DNA from: Gentiana macrophylla
Lineage: Eukaryota > Streptophyta > Magnoliopsida > Gentianales > Gentianaceae
Assembly (NCBI GenBank): GCA_026214975.1
Contig: CM047806.1
Span: 82,321,599-82,385,598 of the forward strand
Direction: 5' to 3'
DNA: 64,000 nt
In this document: piece by piece, positions 1-11,973 of the stretch
Layout of the letters: every line of letters starts with the position of its first letter
How positions within the stretch are numbered: position 1 is the stretch's first letter
The notes under the pieces: generated by a model
Databases searched by the model: none
Seen by the model: only the letters and a program-made list of their open reading frames with translations
What the model was told of the DNA's origin: nothing
Made by a program: the position numbers and the translations under genes

Positions 1-1622
1 CTAGGTGGATGGTGTTTCCCGCCGCCGGACCTCCTTGATATGCTACCGGAATAATCCCGAAAATTATTCCAACTCGAAACCCAAAGAAAGATAGCCGAAA
101 ATTCTAAGCTACTTTCTTATGTATATGGCGTGTTCTCTTTTTTTTTTTTTGTGTCAAAAGGCTTGGAAAACTCTCTTTATATAGGAGAGTAAAACTTAAC
201 CTCCAAAGATTAAATAATTAAGATATAATTATTACAATAATCCTTTATTCCAAATAAAAGATAAATAAAATGATTATCCCAAACAAATTAAGATAAATCA
301 TATTATTATCTAATATTCCATGAATTATCAATTAACAAATAAAAGATAAATCACATGTTAAATAATTATCCAAGAAAACTAATTTCTTTCTAATTAATCA
401 ACATATTAGCCCACACTTTTTCTCAAAAAAGGTTCACACGCATTTTCCATATTTGACCAATTAGGTCAAAAGGTCAACACACTAATTTGGTAAGTCCCAC
501 TTAAAAATATCTTTTCCAGATATTTAATTATTTAGTCCAACTAAACAATTAATCCACATATCAAATTAAATAGCCCAATCCACTATTTAATTATAAATGA
601 GGTGAAACGACGAGAAATCCAATTATGCTATTTTGGGAGCCACGTCGAGGACCATGACCCATATTCAAGAGTTACAATAAATTAGATAAAATTATTCGTC
701 CGACGTAATAATTATATCCAACCTATTAATTCCGGGATTACACCACCATAAACCCGAAACTAAACTCTATCGAATATAGATAACTTACACTCAATTTATG
801 AGTGAAAGCGCCCACCGATATAATCATTACATACGGATAAATCCTCCATAGATCATTTCACTTTGATTCGGGATATTTCCGTAAACCCTTCTCGAAACAT
901 ATTATCCTTATTTACCATTAACCCCCTAGTGATCAATTAGTTCATATTCAATATAATATGAACTCGGCCGATCGATCAGTTTCTAGGGTCAACAAATAAG
1001 GAATCTGTCTGTCTACTTTCCGAGGGAAGGAATGGATTCCATATCTGTGATAGCACAGACTACTCACTCATTCTAGAATAGAGCCAACGAGAAGTGTTGG
1101 ACCACATACTACGAAGTGATCCTTACTAACACACCAAACTCCACCCTAGTCTAAGCAGTTGTCTGTGATCACCTCAGGATTAAGATTAATCCATATATGA
1201 TCATCTTGTGATTCGGTAAGACTTCTCGATTACGGAATTATATCGAGAACTCAAATCAAATCGGTCCAGCCCTATATGATTATCATCATATATAAATGCC
1301 CCACTAGGTACCCTATTACCGACAGTTCGGATAAGAATGTCACACCTAAAGTGTTATGGGCGCATTATTAGCAAATTAATCTAGAGACCCGTACTCAGAT
1401 TAATAAACGCTACGGACTAAGTTTCTTTTAAGTATATTTCACAAACTCAATCCTCGTGTGTATAGCCATACACTGAGTCATGTGATTACATAATCAATAT
1501 ACTTAGGGTTTTCTGTAGTGTATTAATATTGGCAATAAATGCGAATAAATAAGATGAAATAAATTATGTCATTTATTTAAATAAAACAATTACAAATTGT
1601 CTTTCGGGCATAAAACCTAACA
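1..1622 (-). mobile_element. LTR of an E/H-family copia-type element, cut by window edge
   Basis: The stretch is collinear with the two long LTRs at 28576-30637 and 41113-43013. It shares the GTGGATGGTGTTTCCCGCCG block, the A/T-rich middle and the CCCGAAAGACAATT head seen on the minus strand. It ends at ...CCTAACA (1622), which read on the minus strand is TGTTAGGTTTTATGCCCGAAAGAC, a normal LTR start. The bases after 1622 are not a reverse-complemented polypurine tract, so this is either the outer edge of a minus-strand 5' LTR or a solo LTR. The other end lies outside the window. A minus-strand TATA-like TTTATATAGG lies near 176-185. Unlike E and H it has a single-module LTR head. Confidence 0.8.
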
Positions 1623-2800
1623 AAGATGGGAGTTTGGTGTTGGTACGGACTTTAAATGTTCCCGTAGGTTAGATTTGGATTGTAACATGGAAATTATGTG
1701 CTTTATGTGCTTCTGTTGTTTATAGTCAGTGACATTGCGACGTACTGAGTGGAATACCATGGTACTGAGCATAGGACCATGTCGGATGTATGGCTTGTTG
1801 TATTACCCGTGTCGTCCTAGGGCGATGTACAAAGCGGGGTACTGTGACCCAGACCCACGTTGGACGTACGCTAGTCATATTACCCGTGTTGCACCAAGCC
1901 CTACAAGTCACCAAGAAACATGAACAGGACAGTCAAGACAAGAACAGAGACATGTTAAGTAAGAATGGAGACATGAAGTATGAACATGATAGACAAGACA
2001 CGAACATGTTATGGTTAGTAGACAAGTTAAGTATAGGTTAATAGACAACTTACGTCAGTTGATCGGTAGGCTAAATATAGTAAGTAATTAATGTAACGAA
2101 CAAGTACGTGCAAGATGAACTGAACGTAGTTTATATTGTCGGTTATATCAGGTTTGCGGTAACAATTGTATAACGAGGATATAAGGCTATTTATGGATGA
2201 TTTCTCAAGTGAGATGGTGGTAGTTATCAAGAACAAGGTGATCGGACTGATGCTTATGAATGAGAACACAAGTGAGTCGACAAATTGACAGAGTAGCTCT
2301 GCGTATATTAGTTCTTGGATCCTTTTCTATTACACTGTGATCCCATATATATAGGCAAAGGATAAGTCGGTTTAACCTAGGAATGAAAAGACATTTAAAA
2401 GCATATAATTATGAGTAATTATACATAAGTTGACCGGACAACTGTCAAGATAAGATCGGCGGACAGCGGACTAGATTGTAGGTCGGACTCATAGCTACCT
2501 TGGTCTTGATGTCATCAACTCGAAGCTTAGCCAGTCTGATAATATGGGTAGCTTCCACAGTGTCCGAGGTGTCGGAGTGAAGATGAGTCCGACTTATTGA
2601 CTGCAGACAAGTGGGATAGAGGCCCACGATCTGTTGTTTGGCTTGGATTCAGGCCCAATCTAGATACTCGGGTTCCAATCCAGATCGGGTATATCAATGG
2701 CCCCCTACTATATGCCTTGCGTGTCCGTCAAGGCAGAAAGTATAGTTCAGAGAAGCAGTAGAGAACCGTATTCTATTGTTGTCGTTTGTGACAGAGAGAT
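1623..2800. other. intergenic stretch without recognisable gene
   Basis: No convincing coding region is visible: the short open frames lack known motifs. 1900-2040 is purine-rich with irregular repeats of AGACAAGA and GAACATG. 2640-2760 contains TATCAATGGCCCCCTACT, which I could not match to a primer-binding site. The stretch may be the 5' part of the transposon whose gene starts near 3.3 kb, but I could not find its terminus. Confidence 0.4.
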
Positions 2801-3040
2801 GCCGACAATGGCTATCGGGCTTTAATCAGTGTTGATATCGCGTAGAGAATTACTGATGTTATACTATGCATTGTAGCGGATAGGCTTAGATGCCGTGCTA
2901 TGGAGCGAACAGGCTTACATGCCGATAATGGCTATCGGGCTTGAATCAGTGTTGATATCACGTTGTAAATTACTGATGTATGTTGTGCATTGTAGAGAAC
3001 AGGCTTAGATACCACGCTATGGTGCGAACGGGTTTGGATC
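2801..3040. repeat. 120-bp tandem duplication upstream of the TE gene promoter
   Basis: Two diverged head-to-tail copies start at 2801 (GCCGACAATGGCTATCGGGC) and 2921 (GCCGATAATGGCTATCGGGC). Each continues with AATCAGTGTTGATATC, an ATTACTGATGT block and GCATTGTAG. Shorter GAGCC-type repeats (CCATGAGCCATTTTGA / CCGTGAGCCATTTTGA) follow to about 3130. Their position just upstream of a TATA box suggests promoter-proximal repeats of a transposon; that role is inferred. Confidence 0.75.
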
Positions 3041-3333
3041 GCCATAAGCCGAGGCCATGAGCCATTTTGAATCGAGCCGTGAGCCTCTTTGAGATGAGGC
3101 CGTGAGCCATTTTGAGTTGAGGCTCCAAGCCTGAGCATAAGGAGGAAGTCGTTGACCAATTTGGATAGAGGTCGTATCGATTCGTTAAACGTCACGTCGG
3201 CTGCATTAATGACACGACGTTTGACATGAAACGCCCCATCTTCTGATTGGCTGAGAGATATCGAAAACCATTCCTAGCAATAATTATTTTTGAATTTTAA
3301 ATCCGAATCGACACTTCCCTCCATTTTCTTGTC

Positions 3334-3340
3334 TATAAAA
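3334..3340 (+). promoter_or_regulatory. TATA box for the transposon-type gene
   Basis: TATAAAA lies in CTTGTCTATAAAATGGGG, about 460 bp upstream of the first ATG of the acidic ORF at 3800. A pyrimidine-rich leader follows, then a probable 5'-UTR intron: GT at about 3489, ending in TTTCTTTCTAG at about 3799. This is a typical plant RNA polymerase II arrangement. Confidence 0.55.
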
Positions 3341-3884
3341 TGGGGTCTTCTCCCCCACTTTTACACTTTTCCCCTTTTCTGAAGTATTTTCCGGCAAGTG
3401 AGGCGAGAGGATTCCGGTAAGAGCAAGTGATTTCCGGCGAGGGTTTGCAGTTTCCGTCCGTTTATTCAAGCTTTTTCCCTATTTCGGGTATGATTCCATT
3501 CCTCCTTTGATTTCAATAGTGTCTTTCTTTGGTTTGAGGATTATTTGGTAGGAACGCTATTATAGTTTAGGATCCTTTGATTGTGAGTCTAAAATTTGAA
3601 TCCCTTAGCTTTCATATGCATGTGTTTTTCCCCAACAAATTCATCTTGTCCCATAGATAGATTCCTATATGACATTAGGGTTTATCTATTGTTTAGGGAA
3701 GAAGGAGAGGCGAGGTGTCGGGGTGTGATTATGCTCACCTCGGCCCGATTTCCATGTCTAGGTGATTAACTGATACACCTCACCCTGTTTCTTTCTAGGA
3801 TGTCTTCAGAGTACACTCAATCAGATGAAGCAGCCCGTGATGCTGCCGGTTATGGCTCGAAAGAGGTCGACATGAGTGACCAAG

Positions 3885-3926
3885 AAGAGGTAGTCGAAGA
3901 AGAGGTAGTCGAAGAAGAGGTAGTCG
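3885..3926 (+). repeat. 15-bp in-frame minisatellite in acidic N-terminus
   Basis: GAAGAGGTAGTCGAA is repeated three times head to tail, encoding EEVVE-EEVVE-EEVVE within the acidic N-terminal segment of the transposon-type protein. The unit keeps the reading frame, so copy-number change would alter only the length of the acidic patch. Confidence 0.8.
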
Positions 3927-6454
3927 AGTCTGACTCTGGCGATGAGGAGGTCGAGGTTATCGGTGAGGGTGCAGCCGAGGGCGAGGTCGACGATCAAGAC
4001 CAAGCGAAGTTGAGTAGTCTTATCAATAGAATCCAAAGGTTAGTGACCCGAGGGGCAGCTGCTCGAGGTGGGGTTCAAGGAAGTCGTGAAAACAAAGGAA
4101 ACGACGGTGCCTAAGAAAACCGCGGCACCAAAGAAAACCGCGGCGCCATCTAAACCAAAGAAACAACCGTGCAAAGGGAGGTCCGATGTGGCTAAGCGCA
4201 AGTTGGCCGACCAAAAATGTTTCGGTAATAAAGTTGGCAGTCGATGGAGGGAGATCTGAGACCATCTTGATTATACCCCGGCCATGACGGCTTATGACAT
4301 TCCGGCTGACTACCGGTTTGCCAGTATGGGCGTGACAAATGTAATCCGTGTTAGTGGCCGAGATGACGTGGATTATGTTTGGCTGCACTACGACCATCTC
4401 GTTGCCGGGCTTCGATCTCCCTTCGACCCATTTTTCATCAGATTCATGGAGGAGCTTCGGGTCATGCCATGCGCCTTACACATGGGACTGTCTGAGTAGT
4501 GATGACCTTCATAGTGATAAGCTGGCTACGTGGGCGACAACCATCACTGCCGGTCTTATTTTAAATCTACGGCTTCAACAAGAAAGGTGAAGATAGTCAA
4601 ATTCAACCCCGCAACAGGTCGAGCAGCGGTAGACCCCGACTTCTATTTGATCTTCCCGATAAGGTGTTCGATTGGAACAAGAGGTGCATGAGGGTAGAGT
4701 CTCAAATTGGTTGGCCATTTGAGAAAATTCCTATGAACTCCGGTAGAACCGATCATTTGACGGATATGAAAACTCATGATGCTGATGACGAGTTCATAGC
4801 TGAGCTCAAAGAACTGCTCGGGTATGTTCGAAGATGGCAGGGTCAAGATCGGGTTTTTAGCTGGAGACTCCTTTTAGACATCGACCAACCTTTTGTTAGG
4901 ATGGCCGGACTCTCCGACGGGGTATTGAGGATCCGGTGGTAGTGGTTGAACTATTGCCTAGTGACCCCGATTGGTATGGGGAATGTCATTTTGGTAGATG
5001 CATGCCCTCTCGGTGTCTTACTTCTTTAGGCAATCCTTCAAATCGAGCTTCAAGTAAGATTTCACTTGTTTATCATTTGTTTCAATTTGCCTGCTTTCAT
5101 TTTCTTTCTCTTGACTACATATTGATTGATTAATGTTGTCCCTTTGCAGATACCATGGACGCTTTGAAGCAAAGCAATTTGCTCGCTGCCTGGAAAACCT
5201 CCGGCGAGGTGATAAGGAGCAGTGTGCTGAAGGGGATTAAGACCGACCTTCCAATGGTCGACGTCCGCAATGACTCGGCGGGTGCAGCTTCAACACGTAG
5301 AGCCTCGAAATCTACAGCTGGGAAAGTGGCCTCGCCCCCCGCTAGAAAAACTATGGGGAAAGCTAGAGCGGGCAAAACTCTGAAACAGACTGTTCTTACT
5401 AAGGCTCCGGTTGTCGAGAAAAGAAGAGTTGCTGATGAGGCCGACCCCGCTGGGGGTGGGGATGGCAAGAAGGAGGCTCGTCAACCCAAAAAATCAAAGG
5501 TGGACGATACCCAGCCAAAGGTCGGCACCTCTTCTCAGGATATATCCAAAGATGCTGCTGACCAAGGGAAATCTGTGGCCGACAAATCCTCATCGGCGGG
5601 CACGACCGCAATGGTGCCCTTTTTTGGTTTACCCGTTGGACCTCGGGGTCATCCTGTTGTCTGGATGGATATGGAATTCATGCGTCAACTGCCCATTGAC
5701 ATGCCCAGGGCGATCATGATTTCTAGGGCGATAGCCGACGTGGCCCTACTGAGGCAACTAAAATGGAGCCTTCCCAATCCCATCCAGTTGGAGGTTGAGG
5801 CATCTGAAATGAAGCCTTCCCAATCCCATCCAGTTAGAGGTTGGTCGCGGTATTGCGGACCGGATAGTACAATCGGATCAGACCGACCCCGTCGTGCTTT
5901 TTCACAGAAAATTGAGGACTTGTGGGGCTTGTATGGGGCAACAGTGAGAATGGTAAACATATGCTCGCTCTTTACTTTTCCTCTGCTTTCATCTTTTTCA
6001 ATCGGCCCTTTTACTTTTTTCTCTTTTTTCCGGTCGGTACTGGCTTAAAGCAGTTTATAACGGACTATAATGAGACCATTTCGTCAAGCTCGACTGTTAG
6101 TAAGGAGTTGAAGGCCGCTCAAGTGGTTGCGGCAGACTTGAAGGTTCGGCTTAGTGCTTCTGAGGCCGAGAATGCCGAACTGAAGAGGCAGCTTGCCGAG
6201 AATGCTGAGCCAAAGAAGCAGCTGGCTGAGGCAAAGAAGAATCAACTTGAGGCTCAGACGAACTCCGAGCGTCTTGAAAATCTTAACCGCGAGCTGACTC
6301 GGAAGGATAAAGAGGCCGCTCAATCTATGAAAGATCTACAGAGGCAAGTCTACTAAGCCCGGAGCTACTGGAAGGCCGAACAAAAGGTGAATGATGATCT
6401 GAAGCAGAGGCTGGCCGATTTGAGTTCCGGGGTTGAAGCCCGGATAGAGGCCGC

Positions 6455-7531
6455 TGTTGGAAATATTATTTATGTTTTGATGATGATTCGTCACGAAATT
6501 AGACAAATCACTTACAACCCATGATGATGAAGTCAGAATTCAATCGTTATAGTGCATAATGAAAGAAGAAGCAAGAAATGGTCTAGAGATAAATGATAAG
6601 TTCTATCTAGAGTCCGAACTTTGTATAGGTTGTTTCGCACAAGCATTGTAATAGAATAGGAACTAGGCGAACAATTTGAGTCACAACAAGAAAAGCGAGT
6701 TATAGCAAGAAAACTGAATATGCACATGAAGAATCGAGGGTTCAAGCTCGCTTATGCTAGAATCAAGAAGATAAGTTCATTTGAGGACACTGACTCGGTT
6801 GGCTTAGCTAGAAGATCAAGAACCGAGGATATGAGACTCGATTCTGAAGATTGAAGAACTGAGGTGGCAAACTCGGTTAGAAGTCGATTAAGTCGTGACT
6901 ATAAGTCGATTCGTGCAAGTTTGTGGTGACTCAAATCGAGTTATAGATCATGTAAAATCGAATAATCTTAAGGACAAAGATTATCGATTACCGGATAAGA
7001 AGAATCGATTGGTGTACTCGACTTAGTCAATTGAAGTCGATATTAAGTATACAAGGTACTCGATTTTGAAGAAGAGTAGAAAACTGAGTTAAGGCCTTGT
7101 TAAATTTAAACTGGCTATACGACAAAAGATCGTACATGTGAACGTTGGATAAACGACAAGTGTAACGGCTACAAGAGCTAGTGACCATTACATCACCCCT
7201 ATAAATACACAAGAGAATCACTTAAGAAGAGAGAGAGGAGGATCAGAAAAAGAGCTTTACAAGCATATATTCAAAGATCCAAATCCAGATCCACAAAATC
7301 AGATCAGATATATCTAGAAAAAGAGGAAGCCAACGGAATTGCCTTGAAGACTTCAAAGAAAGATCCAGTAACCCATTAAGGGGAAAGAAGGCATCTTGGA
7401 GCTACAAAGTCAGATCTAGAAGAATCAGACAGCTCACTGAATTAATCCTTGATTAATTCTAAACCTAACCTTTGTGAAAAAGGGTTGGCTGTGCATAGTT
7501 TGAAGAGAGCAATTCTACCTTTCTTCATACA
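6455..7531 (+). mobile_element. solo LTR (copia-type) inside the TE gene
   Basis: The 1077-bp block starts TGTTGGAAATATTATTTATG and ends ...TTCTTCATACA. It interrupts the coiled-coil coding region of the 3.8-7.7 kb gene, which resumes immediately afterwards. The flanking pentamers are GCCGC (6450-6454) and GTTGC (7532-7536). They fit a 5-bp target-site duplication decayed by two C-to-T changes. It contains a core promoter (CCCTATAAATAC at about 7198) but no primer site, polypurine tract or coding sequence, so it is probably a solo LTR left by LTR-LTR recombination. Confidence 0.75.
7200..7207 (+). promoter_or_regulatory. TATA box in solo LTR
   Basis: TATAAATA sits in CACCCCTATAAATACACAAG within the solo LTR, followed by a GAGAGAGAGG tract. 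This is the usual layout of an LTR promoter with its R region downstream. Confidence 0.6.
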
Positions 7532-8110
7532 GTTGCAACTTAGTTAGTGACTCAGGCTGAAAATCTTCGGGAGTTAGTGACTCAGGCTACTCGGGAAGAG
7601 GCTGGGAAAGAAGAAGAGGCCGAGCAAATTAAATCCGATTCTAATGCTGATAGAATGTTGCATCATTCCCTTAGCGCTGAGAACGTCGGCAATGTAGATA
7701 TGAGGCCTGACGATGCCTAGATTTGTATAAAATTTATTTTGATTTCTCTATGTATGATTCTGTTTTGTATAAACTTTTCTTCATCCCGCATTGCTCAACT
7801 TGTAACGATATTTTCTTCATTTTCTGAATATATGAAGTTCCCTTTGTGCTCGAATGTATGTTGTATTGTGCTCAAAATTATTGTGTATATGGAGTCCGAT
7901 TTGTATATGGCTTTTTGCTAAACCATGATACTAGTCTGCTGCATAGCATTTGACAGGTTCCAGATGTGCTTTTTCTATCTATCTTGCATCCAGCATAGTC
8001 AGAATCTGAATATGATATCAGTTTAAATCCTCCATCCTTTGGATACCAATTCCTATATTGATGGTGTTCTTCAGATATTTGATTATTCTTTTAGCCGCTA
8101 GTATGTGAGA

Positions 8111-8970
8111 TTATTTTGGTTGAGCTTGGAATCTTGCACATACTCCTACTGCAAATGCTATATCAGGTCTGCTTGCAGTTAGATAAAGTAGAGATCCAAA
8201 GATTCCTCTATAAAGCTTCTGATCAACATCCTTTCCACTTTCATCTTTTCCAAGAATAACTCTTGCACACATTGACGTATCTGATGTGCCACTTGTGTAC
8301 ATACCATACTTGTGTATCAAGTCTTTTGTGTACTTGGCTTGATTGATAAAGATGCCATCCTTCATTTGCTTTACTTGTAGACCAAGAAAGTAATTTAATT
8401 CTCCCATCATGCTCATCTGAAATTTGCTTTTCATCAAGTTTGCAAATTTCTCACATAGCTTCTCATCTTCTGATCCAAAGATAATGTCATCAACATAGAT
8501 TTGGACTAACAAGGTGCTTGTTCCTTCCTCTAGCTTGAAGAAAGTCTTATCAATAGTTCATTTGTTGAATCCATTATTGATAAAAAAAAAATTTGTGATA
8601 GTGTCTCATACCAGGCTCTGGGTGCCTGTTTGAGTCCATAAAGTGCTTTTTTGAGCTTGTACACTTTATCTTCTTTCCCTTTGAGTTGAAAACCAGGGGG
8701 TTGTTCCACATATACTTCTTCTTCCAAAAGTCCATTCAGAAATGCACTCTTGACATCCATTTGGTAAACTTTGAAGTCTTTGTGGGCTGCAAAAGCTAGA
8801 AAGAGTTTGATTGCTTCCAACCTTGGTACTGGTGCAAAGGTTTCATCATAATCTATTCCTTCTACTTGAGAGTATCCTTTTGCAACAAGCCTTGCCTTGT
8901 TTCTGACAACTGTCATTTGTTCATCCATCTTGTTTCTGAATACCCATTTTGTTCCAATGATGTTGGCCAT
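8111..8970 (-). pseudogene. copia D reverse transcriptase, frameshifted
   Basis: Two open blocks, 8530-8970 (N-terminal) and 8111-8512 (C-terminal), make up a Ty1/copia reverse transcriptase (RVT_2 type). Visible hallmarks are [55 protein letters not shown], the catalytic YVDDI and the FLGLQV segment. A break near 8513-8570, by an A-run, separates the two blocks. The enzyme would copy element RNA into cDNA in the cytoplasmic particle, but the frameshift and the missing ends make this copy non-functional. Confidence 0.9.
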
Positions 8971-8991
8971 GTCTGGTCTGTCAACAAGTTC

Positions 8992-10208
8992 TCAGACCTC
9001 ATTTCTCTCAAATTCATTTAGCTCTTCGTGCATAGCTGTAATCCAATCAGCATCTTGGATTGCATCATCTATTGTTTTGGGTTCCACCTGTGATAGAAAA
9101 CAGGTTAGCATTCTTTCCAGTTGTCTTCTGGTTCTAACTCCTGTATGGATATTTCCAATGACTTGTTCTTCAGGATGATCTCTCAGCCAGTTTAGGTTAG
9201 GTTGAAGTTGCCCTTGGGTTGGTTCTTCCACAACTTCAACTTGTGAATCAACTTCATGTTCTTGTTTTGGTGCCTCTTGTGTTGTGTTGACTGGTGCATC
9301 ATCTTGATTTCCAAAGGTGTGATTCAGAATAGTAGCTGGTACTGTTGTATTCATATAAACTTGTCTTTGTGAAGCTTCTTCTTCAAGTTCTTGTAGGCTT
9401 TCACCATTTGTATTATGTTCATCAAAGACTACATGAATTGATTCTTCAATCACCAAGATTTTTTTGTTGAGTACTCTGAAGGCTTTGCTTGTGTCTGAGT
9501 ATCCCATAAAAATTGCTTCATCAGCTTTTTCATCAAAAGTATGTAGCTGATTCCTATTCAAAACAAAGCATTTAGATCCAAACATATGTAAATATGAGAT
9601 GTTAGGTTTTCTTCCATTCCATATTTCATATGGAGTTTTTCATGATCTTTGTAAATGATTGATCTGTTTTGAGTATAGCATGATGTGTTTGATGCTTCAG
9701 CCCAAAACCTCTTTGGTAAGCAAGCTTCTGCAATCATTGTTCTGACTGCTTCTTTGAGTCTCCTATTTCTTATTTCTGCTACACCATTTTGTTGTGGAGT
9801 CCCTACTACTGATAGTTGATGTAGTACTCCATTCTCTTCACAGTAGTTTCTGATAATTTCATTTAGAAATATGTGCCTTTATCTGATCTTATTTTGATAA
9901 TCTTCAGTTCCTTTTCATTTTGAATTCTTCTTAGCAAATCTGGCAGCTTTTTGAGTGTCTCTCTTTTCTTGTTCATGAATAAGGTCCAAATGAATTTGGA
10001 GAAGTCATCCACTACTACTAGAGTGTACTTCTTTCCACTTACACTTACTGGTGTGACTAGTCCAAACAGATCCATATGCAACAGATGTAAAATTCTTGTT
10101 GTAGATTGATAGGGCTTTGACTTGAAAGTGCTTTTGATTTGCTTCCCTTTTTGACATGCATCACAAAGGCTTTCCTTTTTGAATGTGATCTCTGGTAGGC
10201 CTTTAACT
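8992..10208 (-). pseudogene. copia D integrase and connecting region, interrupted
   Basis: 10081-9863 carries the integrase catalytic core start (HMDLFG, VVDDFSKF, RSDKGTYF). 9850-9600 carries the conserved VERKNRRLKEAVRTMIAEA-like helix in a shifted frame. 9585-8992 begins MFGSKCFVLN and continues through an acidic Gln/Glu-rich linker. 10082-10208 encodes the Cys-containing CDACQKGK zinc-binding end of the pre-integrase domain before the sequence is cut by element E. The first zinc-finger half lies beyond E at 46542-46775. Confidence 0.85.
10204..10208. repeat. left target-site duplication of element E
   Basis: TAACT lies directly before the TGTTAGATATAG start of E. The partner CAACT is at 46542-46546, one mismatch away. 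Removing E plus one copy puts the copia D reading frame back in register, which independently supports these exact boundaries. Confidence 0.85.
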
Positions 10209-11973
10209 TGTTAGATATAGTGTGCCCGAAAGACAATTGTTGCTTGTCCTTACGGGCAAGTGGGAGATTGTTGGAAGTAGCGCCCGAAAGACAATTTATG
10301 TAATTGTTTTTAGAATTAATAAATGACAGATTTATTCTCATCTTATTACTTGCTTCGTGCTTGTAAGTAATACACTACTGAAAACCCCAATTCGTATCTT
10401 ATGTAGCCATATAACTTAGTGTGTGTCACACATGAGGATTAAGTTTATGGTGATACACTTGAACTATTAGTCTGTGGTGAACTTAATCAAAGTATGGGGT
10501 CTATTGATTAAACCACCATTAATGCACCCAGAACACTTTATGGTGTGACCGTCTTATCCGGACCGTCGACATTGGTTGTCTAAGTGGGGCATTTATATAT
10601 TATGAGAGTCATATAGGACTGGACCGATTTAATCTGCATTTCTCATATAATTCCGTGATTGAGAAATCTTATTAAATCACAAGATGATCATATATGGATT
10701 AATCTTAATCCTGAAGTGATTACAAACTCCTATTGTTTCAAGATAGGGTTTGATGTGTTCGTTAAGGATCTCTAAGAGGCGCGGTCCGAATCACTTTCAC
10801 GTTGGCACTATTCTGGAATGAGTGAGAAGTGTGTGCCTCACAGATATGGAATTCATTCCTTCTTGCGGGAAGTAGAAAGACAATCCCCTTATTTGTTGAT
10901 CCTAGAAACTGATCAATCACGGGAGTTCGTATTGGTTATGAACTAATTGATCACTAGTGCATGGGTTAATGGTAAATAAGGATAAGATGTATTGGATAAG
11001 GTTTACGGAAATAATCCTACTTCAGTATGGATAGTCTATGGAGGGTTAGTTTATATGTAATGATTATATCAATGGACACTTATCGACTGGACTCGGCGTT
11101 TTGAGAATAAGTTATATCTATAATCGATAGAGTTCAGTTTCGGATTTATGGTGGCGTAATTCCGGAATTAATAAGTTGAGTAGAAATATTATGTTCGATG
11201 AATATTTTATTCATTTTATTGTAGCTACTGGTTATAGGTCCATGGTCCCCGGGTTGGCTCCTAACACGTGAGTGTTTTCTCGTTTTAATGAACCTCTAGA
11301 ATAAATTAAATAGTTGGTCTATTTAATAAATATGCAATATTATTTATCTGGTAATAATAATATATAAAGTAGAAAAGACATTTTCTATTAAAATGACTAA
11401 AAAATGGCGCCACATTTGGGATAAAATTGGGAGAAGAAATTTTTCTAGATTATCTCATTTGTGTAATTAATTATCTATTTGTTGGATAATAAATGAAAAA
11501 ATTAAGAGATTGATTTTTTAGGAATTATCTCTTATTTTGTAGCAAAAATATATTTTCCTTATAGGAATAGGTTTTTGTATTGTGAAAAAGATAACTCTCT
11601 GTTTACTAGTTATTTTCTTATATAAAGAGAGTTCCTCCCAACACAATTGACACTACAATATGGCGCCACACTAGAAATAAAAAAGAAGAAAAATTAGTTT
11701 CTTGCCTTAGTAATTAAGAGGAGAAAAATCTAGGATTTTTCTTGTGCATATTCGAGGAGGTTCTATGGCGAGGATCGATGTCCACCGGTCGTCGTTTGGA
11801 GATACAATCCGGAAGATCACGGCTTCTCCCTTTGGTCGATTATCTCTTCCTCTCCGAAAAGGTAAATCTTTAACCTTCTCGTAGGATTAATTAGTTATGT
11901 CTCATATCGTAAATCGCATAAGCTTCCGCTGTGCGAAGATCGAGTGTCTCGATCGGTGCTATTACTTCTAGCA
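10209..11973 (+). repeat. element E 5' LTR
   Basis: The LTR starts TGTTAGATATAGTGTGCCCG and ends ATTACTTCTAGCA. The first 60 bp form an extra head module that ends in its own AAGTGGGAGAT tract, after which a second start TGTTGGAAGTAGCGCCCG (10269) begins the shared LTR body. A plant TATA box TATAAA lies at 11621-11626, with the leader and ATGGCGCCACAC downstream. Confidence 0.9.
11621..11626 (+). promoter_or_regulatory. TATA box in E 5' LTR
   Basis: TATAAA in TTTTCTTATATAAAGAGAG, about 350 bp before the LTR end. The equivalent site in the 3' LTR is at about 46187-46194. This is the likely element promoter. Confidence 0.6.

Larger units (their letters stand above)
3800..7722 (+). pseudogene. 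putative gypsy-type transposon protein (Transposase_28-like), broken
   Basis: Collinear coding blocks run left to right in shifting frames. 3800-4114 is an acidic N-terminus starting at ATG directly after a TTTCTAG splice acceptor, with three in-frame copies of a 15-bp unit (EEVVE). 4068-4259 is a Lys/Ala/Pro-rich basic block reached by a frameshift near 4060. 4284-4590 holds YDIPADYRF and LRSPFDPFFIRFMEELRV, which resemble the plant putative gypsy-type transposon domain (PF04195). 4664-4935 is a further block. 5155-5952 is a Lys-rich linker. From about 6040, LKQFITDYNETI leads into a Glu/Leu-rich coiled coil. The tail at 7545-7722 ends NVDMRPDDA-stop. Probable introns lie at 5054-5149 and about 5953-6040. 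Several stops, frameshifts and a solo LTR (6455-7531) break the gene. Family assignment rests on motif resemblance only, and the molecular function of this family is not established. Confidence 0.6.
7921..10208 (-). mobile_element. copia element D, 3' two-thirds of pol (outermost host of the nest)
   Basis: This is a minus-strand Ty1/copia polyprotein remnant. From its 3' side it holds the start of RNase H with DSDYAGCKIDRKSTSG (about 7935-8000), the RT palm with YVDDI (8111-8512), RT fingers with [18 protein letters not shown] and PRAWYE (8530-8970), the integrase C-terminus and acidic linker (8992-9585), a GVVERKNRR-type integrase segment (about 9600-9850), and the integrase core with HMDLFG and RSDKGTYF (9863-10081), up to 10208. 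Frameshifts lie near 8520, 8980, 9620 and 9860. The remainder (GAG-pre-integrase) is at 46542-46775. The reading frame is continuous across the two parts if the intervening 36 kb and one target copy are removed. No LTR survives at the left end, which joins unrelated sequence at about 7920. Confidence 0.88.

Noticed and set aside
5155..6048. A 297-codon open frame as an independent host gene
   Set aside because: It lies in line with other blocks of the same transposon-type gene, follows a splice acceptor directly before its ATG, and runs through a probable intron at its end (5953 onward).
10269..11973. E LTR starting at TGTTGGAAGTAGCGCCCG (10269) after a GGGAGAT tract
   Set aside because: The target duplication and the frame of the host copia place the true edge at 10209. 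The inner tract is a repeated head module.
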